Shown piece after piece: positions 34,486 to 46,400 of a stretch of 64,000 bases of DNA. The translations under genes and the position numbers were made by a program. The stretch is from Pterois miles. Its lineage: Eukaryota > Chordata > Actinopteri > Perciformes > Scorpaenidae. The stretch lies in NCBI GenBank assembly GCA_947000775.1, contig CAMQGK010000334.1, positions 4,040,501-4,104,500 on the forward strand, read 5' to 3'. The stretch's first letter is position 1. Each line of letters begins with the position of its first letter. A model generated the notes under the pieces. It saw only the letters and a program-made list of their open reading frames with translations. It made no database searches and was not told where the DNA came from.

Positions 34486-36219
34486 AAGCTTACAAATCTG
34501 CCAAACAAAATGATTTACTTACTTACCCTAAAAAGCCTTTTCATTAAGATGCTCATTGTCTACATGCTGTCCTCAGGTAAGGAAAGTGTCCAACAAAATT
34601 CTGCGAACATCAAACTCTGATGTGGAGCAAGACTCTGTCTGCACTCACCTAGTGACGATATTCGGCCAGTGGATTGACCACGACCTGACCTTCACTCCTA
34701 CCTCTCCTGTGATCCATTCATTCAATAAAGGGGTTCACTGTGATGAGACCTGTGAATGCATAGAGCCCTGCTTCCCCATCAAGGTCAGTTCAAGGTCGTT
34801 GCATTTCACATGAAAAGACATGAATACATTTACAACACACATGCTGGATATTAACTGCTTCCTTTTGTTTAAACAGATTCCCAGGCGAGACCCACGCTTT
34901 GGCAGTAACTCAGATAAATGCATGCCCTTCTTCCGCTCAGCGGCAGCTTGTGGTTCTGGCTACACAGGCTACATCTTTGGTGCAAGCACCATCCGTCAGC
35001 AGATGAACGCTATCACATCTTTCCTTGATGGAGGTCAGGTGTACGGTAGTGATGATATCAAAGCTCGTTCCCTACGTAACCTCACCACAGATGAGGGCCT
35101 GCTGATTATCAACACACAGCACACAGACAACGGCCGTGCACTCCTGCCCTTCTCCACCATGACTACCAACATGTGTGCCACCCGTGTTCGTGTTACTAAT
35201 GACACTAATGCAACGGAGGTGCCCTGCTTTGAGGCTGGTGAGTAGCAGCAAAAATGCTGACGGACAAATTGTTAGACTGACTAGAAGCAATACATTTTTT
35301 TATATAACCATATTCAAATAACAGGATCTCAGTCCTCTCAATTCTGATCGCAAAGATCAATTCAGATTTATTTTATACCATGTTTTACACCGTGTTTGTC
35401 ACAGTTAACACAGCTGAGGCAAAGCAACCTTTAATTGTAGGTATTAAAAGCAGACATCTGATTTGTCCCCCAGGTGATGTACGCTCAAATGAGAACATCG
35501 GTCTGACCTCTTTACACACACTGTTTCTGCGTGAGCACAACCGTCTGGCGCTTGCTCTGGCCAAACTCAATCCTCAATGGAAAGGGAGAGAGACTCTACC
35601 AGGAAGCGCGCAAGATCGTGGGAGCGTACCTCCAGGTTAGAGGGGGACTTAGCTGTATGGATTACAGAAATGTTGCATTCATGATGTAAAGGATGGTATG
35701 TCCTCACAAGGTTTTTTTTTTTATCTCTTAGATTCTCACTTTCAGAGACTTCTTACCTCTCATTGTTGGTTCAGACCCGAGGGTATCCTACGACAACTAC
35801 CCTGGTTATGATGAAAACGTTGACCCCTCGATCTCCAACGTATTCGCCACAGCTGCTTTCCGATTCGGCCATCTGATGGTTCAGCCTTTCATGTTTCGTC
35901 TTGATGAGCAGTACCAGGAGCACCCTAAGTACCCCAGCCCACTGCTGCACACAGCCCAATTCACACCGTGGAGGATCATCGATGAAGGTAAGGAAGATCG
36001 TTGATGTGTTAGCATTCACCTTAATTGAAAATATTAAATCACTGAAGGATAGATCATCAGGAGAGAATGCATGACTTATTTCAATGGAGTGAAAGTGATT
36101 TTGGTTAGTTTTTTTTTTGTTTGTTTTAAACAAAAAAATGGAAAAAACAAACAAAACGATGGTCCATTTTTGCTAATCCCTTTTATCATTCTTCATCACT
36201 GGTTGGAGAGTGAACCAAA

Positions 36220-36330
36220 GACAGAAGTCACATATTTTTTTTTTTTTTTTTTTTTTTTTTAGTTTTAAACCAAAAACAAAATCACATGGTGGTCTGTTGA
36301 AAAAAAAAAAAAAAAAAAACAGTCAAAAAC
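36220..36330. repeat. Opposed poly(T) and poly(A) tracts in copy A intron 9
   Basis: About 26 T residues near 36235-36260 and about 20 A residues near 36300-36320 face each other with a short spacer, a potential hairpin and a place where assembly may be unreliable. Confidence 0.8.
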
Positions 36331-36489
36331 CGATCCGATTTAGGTTTTTTCAAGTTTCTCTTTGTCATTTTTCCTTTTGAATTGAAAGAGCGAGGGATGG
36401 CCATGCGAGCCAGAAGTAAAAGCAAACAAGTCAAAAGCCAGATAAAAGCTAGATTGGTCATTCTATTAAAGTATAACATTATTTTAGCA

Positions 36490-37345
36490 CAGGATCAAGG
36501 TAATGGTAAAAGATAAACAGGCCAAATCAATACATAAATAACTACATACATAGCTACAAAAATAGAGAGTTTTTGTTTTTTTCTTTAGCACATAAATGTC
36601 TTTTATCCAAAAAAGTGTGGGATAAATTATCTAAATAATCTCTCACGTAATTGACACTTTTCTCTCTCACACCCTCACTAGGGGGTGTGAAACAGATTAA
36701 GGCATTTTTTCCAAATATGAATATAAAATCCTGAGCCAAGAACAAAATGAAAAGACAGCTTTGTAAAATTACTTAGATCTACAATAAAAACAAATAAAAC
36801 AAAAGCAGATAAAGACATTTTGAGTGAAATCACTGACCAAAATAAACAACTTTGTTAACCAGCGGGTATAGACAGTAATCTAGAAGGTAATGCTCATGGG
36901 TTAATAAACAAGAGCAAAAAGAAACTGCAAAATAAATATGTATGGAAAACACAACAACAGGCAAGATGTTCAAGATGAGCAAGCAAAGAGGGAAACTATT
37001 AGAGACCTGTGTGAAAATAATTTATCAGAAAATTTATATAAATGAGTTTATGTTAACTACTTTTCTTGACTCCATTGAAATGAGTTTGGCCAAAATTTAC
37101 TGGGTGGAGAGATTACAAAAGATTAAATTAAAAAAATCTATTTTAAAATTAAATAAAGGTCCAGATGGACTTCTTAGTGAGTTTTACCAAACATGTAGAT
37201 GTTGTCTACATGTAGATCTGTTGACCTCAGTGTTTAATACTGGTATCAGGATGGCGTTAAAGGAGATGTACATGAAATAAATAATTGGAGGCATATCACC
37301 TTGATGAATGTAGACTATAAAATCCTTGCAGAAGTCTCTCAAATG
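36490..37345 (+). mobile_element. L1/Tx1-type LINE fragment in copy A intron 9
   Basis: The plus-strand translation shows reverse-transcriptase pieces: LKLNKGPDGLLSEFYQT (usual form KSPGxDGLxxEFYK) near 37150, and NNWRHITLMNVDYKILAEV near 37280 (usual NWRPISLLNVDYKIL), joined by a frameshift or stop. The well-supported part is 37050-37345; the left boundary is a guess. Copy B has only a 90-bp intron here. Confidence 0.65.
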
Positions 37346-38203
37346 AACGATGTACCTCCCTTGTGTTCTTCAGGTGGTGTGGACCCAGTTATAAGGGGCC
37401 TCATCGGTAGTCAGGCCAAGCTGAACACACAGCGTCGCATGATGCCTGATGAGCTGAGGGAAAGACTGTTTGAAATGATCGAGAGGCTGGCGCTGGATCT
37501 GGGCTCCCTCAACATGCAAAGAGGCAGAGACCATGGACTCCCAGGTATTACTCCAATTTAGTCTTTCTATTTATTTTCTGCCTTGTATCTAGAGTCCTGA
37601 GTCATTACAGGCATTATCTTACACATGGCTACATTTCCACCCTTTGTGTGTCTTTTGAGGCTACAACAAATGGCGGCAGTTCTGTGGGCTGTCACAGCCA
37701 CGAAACTGGATAGAGCTGCGTAGAGTGCTGAGGAACAGTAGGATGGCTGCGAGACTTCTGAGACTCTACAGAACGCCTGAAAACATCGATGTGTGGCTGG
37801 GAGGACTGGCTGAGCCGTTTGTCCCTGGAGGCAGAGTGGGACCCCTGTTCGCCTGCTTGATTGCGACTCAGTTCCAGAGGATCCGCCAGGGAGACCGGTA
37901 AGCACTGAACATGCATTATTGACGGACGTGTACTACAGATGTGGCGATGGCGGTGTTAGCCACACTTTTAAACATGACCAAACTTTCTATTTCAGATTTT
38001 GGTGGGAGAACAATGGGGTCTTCACTGCAGCCCAGAGGATCTCCCTGGACAGAATGTCACTTTCCCGCATCATCTGTGACAACACTGATATCGCTGAAGT
38101 ACCAAGCCAACCCTTCTTATTTCAGGCCAGTAGTGCTGGATACACTCCATGTGGGACAATCCCTGCCTTTGACCTTAGTCCGTGGGGGGAACAGTCTCCC
38201 TAA

Positions 38204-40974
38204 AGACAGCTACAGTACATCTCAGGGAATCTGATTTTGCTATGTAAAATGAGACCTTTCTTCACGTGGCTGCTGACTCCTTAATGCTACAATGTTTAAA
38301 ACTTGTGTCACTGTTTCATGTTGAATATTTGCTTGCTTTGTTGTGCTTTATGAAATCATTTCCATTATCTATATTTTTAATTAAATGAATGGGAATGTGA
38401 TATTTTCTTAGTTAATTTTAATTTAATAAAATGCGGATTTAAAAAAAAAAAGCCTGACAAAAATGAAAATGTGTTAACAGTTTAGTTTTGTTATCATTCG
38501 CCATGTATGAATGAAAATTATACTTGGTTGACACTTGACAGTAACTTTAACCAACCAATAAATACTTACCATCCCAAAGTACTGCATTTAAACATCATTT
38601 TAGATATAAAAAGCAGCTTCCCCCTCTGTTCTTGTCTGAGCTCTTATTCTCCTCTGGGGCACAAAAAAAAAATAAAGTACTGACTGGATCTTTTTTAAAG
38701 GTCCCATATTGTAAGAAGATAGATAATAGAGGCTCTGCATGTTATAGTCTACTGTTTTGAAAACGTGAGGTCTTCAGCTTTTAGAATCTGTAAACAAATT
38801 GTATTTTGTCCAAACTATGTCTTATTATAAAGTATTTTAACACAGATATAAATGTCATTAATAACTGGACTTTTAACAGCAGGCCATTAACTTTATATGT
38901 AGGAAATTAGGAAATATCACAGTAAACAATATACAAATATTTATCATTTGTAAATACCTAAATCTTTTGTGAAATAAATACCTATTCACATGTTCTCGTC
39001 AAAGTATTTCACCAGGCATATATTATTTTCACTCAGTGCAACCAACTGTAGTTACTTCCATGTCTGCAGTCATAGCTCATCTAGCACTGTGATACAGCCA
39101 TCAGATGGTGACAAAACACCAATGAACCTACAATCGGAGGGCTCTTATTATACCCGTTTCAGCCCTGTGGGCCTTTGAATTTTGCATTTATCTGTTGTAT
39201 TGCATGGAGCTCATTCAAATATGAATATTGATGAATATTCATTGTATTTATTACTTTTTCAGTGTTTTCAGGAGATTTGTTGTGTGTTTTGATGTGTAAC
39301 TCCCAACAGTCAATATGTATGCAGTAAATGTAGCCAAAACATTGTGGCCATCTGAGTATATCTTTATAAATTTTATCATAAATGTTGTATTCTAATGTAT
39401 TGTCATCAAATTTACAGTTATAGTCAAAGAGTAGGAGAAGATATTCGGTTGCATCATTATCTATGGGACCTTGGTTATACTGTATATGGATATAATGGTC
39501 AATAAAAATAAACGCCATTGAAATTTACAACTAGGCGAGGATGAAACTCTGATTTTTTGCTTTATTACATCTTCATTTACTCTGGAACGGTAATAACAGT
39601 AATATAGTATAAGAGGAAGTAAAATAGTAAAAATAGTAAAATAGTAAGAAATAGGTTTACTTACAATTGATTCATTTTTCTTAACTTCTTACATTTCAAA
39701 GGAGACCAGACATATAGTATGCATATATTATGCATACATACAGTATATTGAGAAGGAATACATTTACCATTTCTAGTGGTCACAAACTTTACCATTGTAG
39801 TCTGTAGTCTGCATTGTATTTATGAATCTATTTAGTCAATATACTGATAAGAAAATGTACATATACACATAATTAGCTGGTATGTAAACAAATATGCCAT
39901 GTTATATTTGATGTCAGTGGGACTATAAATGCTATTACCGTAGTTTGACTTAGTAGACTAAGCAGTAGACTAAGCTAACTGGCCAATCATGACAAGGATT
40001 TGAATACTGATCTGCTGCATTGCAAGCCCAAACATTGAACAAAAATACATGTAGGACATTTAATTTTCCATATTTTCTCAGTTGAATAATATAGTATAGT
40101 ATACAGTATATGAATGCAAAGTGGGATGATGACAGATTGCTTGAAATAAAAGACACTATCACATTTTGACAATGTATTTGCATCATTTGATGAACAAATC
40201 ACAACATAATTTGATAACAACTAGGAGCGCTCATTTGTTTATGACAGATTTATTTGGCCTGAATCATATGTCATTTGCCTTTAAGTGGACTTCACAAGGG
40301 ACACTTCTAGTTCAGTTTAATGTTGTAGAGGAAAGAGAAATTGACTGTAACTTCCCACATTATAATACCTTGTTGCCATCCACACCTTATAACCAAAGCC
40401 AGCAGGCAGGCCTACTGAACACCTGCCAAATCAACCGGTTTCTTTCTAACTTTGGTCGTCAACTGTAAAGTGTATTGTGATACTGTTTGTTTTTTTTCAC
40501 AGTTTATGAACGTTTTTTTTTTTTACTTAATTGACTTATTGAGGAAAACTAGACAGGAATATCTTTATAAACACGATGACACAGGACGTTATGTAATCAC
40601 ACAATCATTTATAATGACAGCGTCTACTTAAAATGTTCTCCACCCAGCTCATAAATTCCACTTAAAGGTTGCTGTCAATCAGATATTTGGCCTGATAACA
40701 TCGGAGGGAAATGAGGTCAGTCTGGATGCGCTATGGTAGGTCTGCTGTGTCTATTATAAGAGCAGATTTGATAGGAATTTTTCCACACCACATACATTTG
40801 ACGTGTCTAGGAAAAGCATGGGTGTTACTGATATTATTTACAATGGCTCTGATCTATCCCAGCCAACATGTACAATACCACGCACTGTGCACACTTCTGT
40901 AGCAGATGGGGATTAATTCTTATCATTACAAACTTTATTGTATATGTAAATGCACATTTCACATTAAACTTCGT
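38204..40974. other. 3' flank of copy A and AT-rich intergenic DNA
   Basis: An AATAAA at 38425-38430, about 225 bp after the stop and followed by an A run, is a plausible polyadenylation signal for copy A. No collagen or C1q-like sequence follows, unlike copy B. The rest is AT-rich; several open frames up to 119 codons have no recognisable features. Confidence 0.5.
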
Positions 40975-41062
40975 TTCCATCCATCCATCTTCAACCCGTT
41001 TATCCCGTTAGGGGTCGTGGGGTGCTGGAGCCGTCTATCGCAGGGCATATAGAGACAGACTA
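40975..41062 (+). repeat. High-copy teleost repeat, copy 5 (partial)
   Basis: Starts CCATCCATCCATCTTCAACC and breaks off after CATATAGAGACAGACT. A (TG)n tract follows at 41152-41188. Confidence 0.7.
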
Positions 41063-41147
41063 AACTTAGTTTACCTTTTTAATAATTTAATAATTTAATA
41101 ATGTATTAATAATTTAATAATGGCTTTTGTAGAAGTTAATTGTGTAT

Positions 41148-41189
<42 letters not shown>

Positions 41190-41364
41190 CTAGTAGATGA
41201 AAAAATCCACCAGCCAAGCATATTTTTTACTGACCAAAATAATAAATTGCCTTTTTGAGTCACATTTACATTTGTTTAAGTACATTTCGTTAAAGCAAAT
41301 TAATTTAAATATATTGAGAGTTAATAAGTTCAAGTCTGAATACTAGGCGTGGGCGGTATCTATT

Positions 41365-42190
41365 GTGTAAACCTTCCTGACATTTTGCCAGGTATAGACC
41401 AACAGAGGTGGGACCAAGTCACAAGTAAGTCTCAAGTCTGGGCACTCTAGTCCCCAGTCAAGTCCCAACTCAGGTCTTGTCCTAACAAGCCATATGCACT
41501 CTTCACTAAATGTAATGTCATTTCAACAACACAGTAGCTGGATCGCTTTTTGAAGATTTAGCAATAAACAACAAAAGACAGAAATTTGGTTTGTTCTGTT
41601 CAATTTTTTCCCCCACGAGGAAATCATCTCTCCAAACAAACCCATAAAGGATCTCTGATCAGTTTTTTCAGTTATTTCCTCAGGAGTGAATCATCTTGCA
41701 GAACAAATCCATAAAGGATCTCTGATCAGTTTGTTCAGTTATTTCCTCAGGAGTGAATCATCTTGTGCAACAAATCAATAAAGGATCTCTGATCAGTTTG
41801 TTCAGTTATTTCCACAGGAGTGAATCATCTTGTAGAACAAATCCATAAAGGATCTCTGATCAGTTTGTTCAGTTATTTCCACAGGAGTGAATCATCTTGT
41901 AGAACAAATCAATAAAGGATCTCTGAAAAGTGAACAAACCCAACACCTGTGATGCTGTTGTGTGTCGGTGTTTTTATAACATGATTTCGGTATGAATGTT
42001 TACCTGCCAGTGTGGCTGAAAGCCTTCAGGGAGTTACTCACCAAATGTAAAATCGACTGGCATTTGGCGCTTGCTGGGTGTTAATTTTGGACCCTGATGA
42101 TGATGATCATCATAATTGTGGTGCCTCCTCAGGCCTACAGACAGCGCAACATGTGCGCTGTGGGAGTGGCAGCCCTGCTGGTGTGCACAT
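41365..42190 (+). repeat. ~820-bp repeat, left inverted copy, with 67-bp minisatellite
   Basis: Reverse complement of 50232-51052 with many small differences. The shared order is: ACCTTCCTGA...CCAGGTATAG, CAGAGGTGGGACCAAGTCAC (a hAT-like end), the AAAGGATCTCTGATCAG unit, GGGAGTTACTCACCAAATGT-type, then TGATGATGATCATCAT. In this copy the internal unit is repeated about 4.5 times with an exact 67-bp period (unit landmarks at 41646, 41713, 41780, 41847, 41914). The other copy has about two units. Confidence 0.8.
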
Positions 42191-43298
42191 ACATGAAATG
42201 ACATTATTTCCCTTTTTGGCACAGAAAAGAAAACCTGTTTGGAAACTGTGGAGGGTGGAAATGGTTACGTGGACAAAGTGAATTCATTTGGACAAATAAA
42301 ATAGGCTTTTATGTCTCACTGTATTTATATTCCACATTTATTTAGAAATTAGCCTTTACAAAATGGGCTTAGTCACCAAATACTCAGCTGTTTAAAAGAT
42401 GTATAGGCCTACATATGAGCCTACATGTATCAGTATGAAAGCACAATGACCTTTTGCGTTTTTCAGCATTGGTGAAGCAAGATATTTTTGTTTGGCTTCT
42501 ATTATCTATCTACTATTATATGACTTGTCAGAAAATCCTGCCAGTGTTTCCACTCCAGGAAACTCTAGCAATCACCCTATGTCATAAAAACATACATTAT
42601 TATGTATATTTGTAGAAATACACAATATTTGCATTGGACTTTTCAAAAATGTGAACAATTTATTAAAATACAAAAAAGAGGGGTTGACGAAAAGTGTGTG
42701 ACATACAAAATACAGTAAAATGAAATATTTATGATAAAAAAAATGGTTGGATGTCACTTTACGTAATGTAAATGCTTTAATTATACATTGTATGTGAGAG
42801 AACAGAATGAGAATGATGTCTTTAAGTTATCATTTATATGTTTAATTACAGATGACAGGTGATGACATCTTGTTCTTTTGCTAGCCTTAAATTTCTATTC
42901 AACGCTAACAATGTGTTGCCATGATCCTCGATCGCTGATTCTTTTCCTCATTGCTCTGTGTTTTTATAATTGGCACACTTAACGTTGTTCAATTTGATAA
43001 GGTTGCTGTTGCTGCTGCGGGGGGAGGATCAAAGAAGAAAACTAATAATGATTGCAGTAACAGCTGTAATAACACAATCCTGTGAGCAAATGTAGGTCAT
43101 CCATATGATAAATAGTCTGAAATTTTTGCAAGCAGCATTATTGTCTGAGAGCTGCTGCACCTGAGGATAGGAGCTTCGCGCTTTTCACCGGTTACTCATC
43201 TTTTACTTTACTCTGAACCTTCTGTATATTATTTCTTTTGACTTTTAGATTAGATTTATTTCTATTTATTTATTTCTATATAGGCTATTTATTATTTT

Positions 43299-43342
<44 letters not shown>

Positions 43343-43417
43343 CTCTATATATATAATAAAAAATAAAACCAATGCCTTACTGACTGGAGAATATTTGTCA
43401 TTTGTCTTTTTGCAGAG
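42191..43417. other. Region upstream of peroxidase copy B
   Basis: AT-rich, with a (TATC)n tract at about 43302-43345. A splice-acceptor-like CTTTTTGCAG directly precedes the AGATG start of copy B, so a non-coding first exon probably lies in here, but I cannot place it. Confidence 0.4.
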
Positions 43418-46400
43418 ATGAATCGCTTTCTGTGCCTCCTGGCTGCAGGTCTTTACCTGTACTTGCAAATCCAGGTGAATGCAGGTGAGTAACACCTCCT
43501 CCATCATACTTATATTAGAGTAGCTACACTTTAAATGCATTCATATTTGATTAATTTAAAATAATGTCACCCTACAACAATTTATTTTCTTATTTTTTGT
43601 GTTAAACTAATCAGATCTCATTCTTAGTTTATGTTTTGTTCTTTAGTTTGTGCAAAAATCTATATTTTGCAAATGCTGTAATTGTGTGGCATGAATGAAA
43701 CCTAAAAATAATCCCGTCAGAATCAGGACCGAAAACATCACTATTAAGAATGATCCATAGAGTAAATTAAACAAACTGTGTTTTATGCTTTCAGAGCCCC
43801 GTTTGAGCAAGAGTGTCATTGAAAAGGCTGTGATTGAAGCCAAGTCCTCAGTCGACTCAGTTTATGTCTATTCCAGAAGACAGTGAGTGAACAAACCTGC
43901 TGCACACATTCTTCAGAGACTGAAAAGAAAGCGTACAGCAGATCTCTATGCAATTGCAATTGTTGAAGACATTCTGAATCAATAAATAAATGTGACCTCT
44001 CCACACAATACAGGAGCCTTGAACGTGTGAAGAGGAGTGCAGCGAGTCCTTCAGACCTGCTGCGTTTGTTGAAGCAGCCTGCCGGGTCAACCCGTAATGC
44101 TGTGCGTGCTGCTGACTATATGGATAATGCTGTTAAACTGGTCAAGAGATCTTTGGAGAGAAGTCAAAAACGCTCCTTCCTCAATGCCACACGTGTGTAG
44201 CCTTTACAGCTCCTCTGAACTGTCCTTACAAACATTTGCAAATTGGTTACAGCTGAGTTGCTCATTTCTTGTCTGTGTTGATTAGGTGTGATCCTTGGGG
44301 AGGATCTGGACATCATTGCTGAAATGACAGGCTGCGCTTCCCAACGTCGTAGCTATTCTTGCACGACCAGTCACAACTTTTACACTTCAAACAATGCTTG
44401 CAACAACAGGTGAGGCAACTACCCATATGTTTCATTTAATACTATTATGATGCCCCTAATATTGGGTTTGGCCTTGGGAATTGTGTTGCACATTGTTCTC
44501 CTATCCTCTTCCCAATGTTTCCACACAAAATTAATGATGGATTTATGTTTTATTACCTAGAAAAAAAGCCCACTGGGGAGCCTCCAACACACCCCTAGTC
44601 CGCTGGCTTCCTGCTGAGTACCAGGATGGTTTTTCTCTGCCCAGAGGCTGGGACCGTTATAACAGAATCAACAACCACATTCTTCCCTTGGTAACATCCT
44701 TCAGCATATCATCTTTACTGGCTACACCACAAATAATCATATAAAAAAATAAAAAAACGCCTGTAGTTAAACAAATCCAAAAAACCAAGGTGCTCATTGT
44801 CTACATGCTGTCCTCAGGTAAGAGAAGTGTCCAACAAAATTCTGCGAACGTCAAATGCTGATGTGGAGAGTGACACACTCTACACCCGCCTACTGATAAC
44901 ATTCTCCCAGTGGGTTGACCACGACCTGTCCTTGACTCCTACCTCTCCTGTGATCCGTCCACTCAGTAATGGTATGAACTGTGACAAGAGCTGTGATCGC
45001 ATAGAGCCCTGTTTCCCTATAGAGGTCAGTGTTGTTGCATTGCACAAGAAAAGACATGAATACATCTAAAACACGCACACTGGATGTTAACGGCTTCTTG
45101 TCATTTAAACAGATTCCCAGTGATGACCCACGCTTTGGCAGAAACTCAAATAAGTGCATGCCCTTCATCCGCTCAGCAGCAGCTTGTGGTTCTTACCACT
45201 CTTTCCACTCCGTCCGTCAGCAGATGAACGCTATCACATCTTTCCTTGATGGAGGTCAGGTGTACGGTAGTGATGATGTCAAAGCTCGTTCCCTACGTAA
45301 CTTCACCACAGATGAGGGCCTGCTGATTATCAACACACAGTACACAGACAACGGCCGTGCACTCATGCACTTCTCCACTATGAATATCAACATGTGTGCC
45401 ACCCGAGCCGGCATTACTGGTGACAGTAATGCAACGGAGGTGCCCTGCTTCGAGGCTGGTGAGTAACAGCAAAAATGCTGACGTACAAACATTCAAAGAG
45501 TTAGAGCCATTCCAAATGTCGCACAGGGCTGACAGCATTTTTTTCCCTCATTTTATCTGACTTTAAAGGTGATGCACGCTCAAATGAGAACATTGGTGTG
45601 ACTGCTTTACACATCATGTTTTTGCGTGAGCACAACCGTCTGGCGCTTGCTCTGGCCAAACTCAATCCTCACTGGAAAGGAGACAGACTCTACCAGGAGG
45701 CGCGCAAGATCGTGGCAGCGTACTTCCAGGTCAGAGGGGGGCTTAGCTGTATGGATTACAGAAATGTTGCATTCATGATGTAAAGGATGGATGGTATGTC
45801 CTCACATGTCAGTTAACTAAGTTTATTTTTTTTGTCTCTTAGATTCTCACTTTCAGAGACTTCTTACCTCTTATTGTTGGTCCAAACTACATGGCCATGT
45901 TGCTGTCCACCTACCCTGGTTATGATGAAAATGTAGACCCCGGAGTCTCCAATGTATTCGCCACAGCTGCCTTTCGATTCGGCCATCTGATGGTTCAGCC
46001 TTTCATGTTTCGTCTTGGTGAGCAGTACCAGGAGCACCCTAAATACCCCAGCCCACTGCTGCACACAGCCCTCTTCACACCGTGGAGGATCGTCTATGAA
46101 GGTATGGCCAAGTTCTTTGACTTGTTAGTCATTTCCTAAACAGAGAATGAACCAAATTAGTCAAAAGGAAATTTCCTCATGTGTTCCTTAGGTGGTGTGG
46201 ACCCACTTCTGAGGGGCCTGATGGGTCGTAGGGCCAAACTGATCTCGCAGGGTCACATGATGCCTGATGAACTGAGGGAAAAGCTATTTCAATTCACCCA
46301 AGACTTGGCACTGGATCTGGCCTCGCTCAACCTGCAGAGAGGGAGAGACCATGGACTCCCTGGTATTTCTTTAGTCTTTATACCCATGTATTCTTTATGT

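Larger units (their letters stand above)
31669..38203 (+). pseudogene. Haem peroxidase (MPO/EPX family), copy A, frameshifted
   Basis: Twelve exons: 31669-31735, 32636-32723, 32844-33019, 33116-33242, 33428-33557, 34577-34783, 34877-35237, 35474-35635, 35732-35987, 37374-37544, 37660-37897, 37996-38203 (2191 nt, not a multiple of three). The family makes hypohalous acids from peroxide in granules of myeloid cells. Seen: signal peptide, distal-haem GQWIDHDL (Gln, Asp, His), VRSNEN with the Arg and haem-ester Glu, LREHNRLAL, proximal AFRFGHLMVQPF, and NMQRGRDHGLPGYN. Exon 8 has one extra base relative to copy B within 35584-35592 (GGGAGAGAGACTC versus GGAGACAGACTC). This shifts the frame and gives a stop soon after the exon. 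All splice sites and all other exons are sound, so it is either a very young pseudogene or a sequence error. It ends SPWGEQSP-stop, without the C1q extension of copy B. Exon 9 joins exon 10 across a transposon-filled intron. Confidence 0.85.

Noticed and set aside
41600..41935. CRISPR-like array
   Set aside because: The 67-bp units are contiguous tandem copies without unique spacers, in a vertebrate genome; it is a minisatellite.
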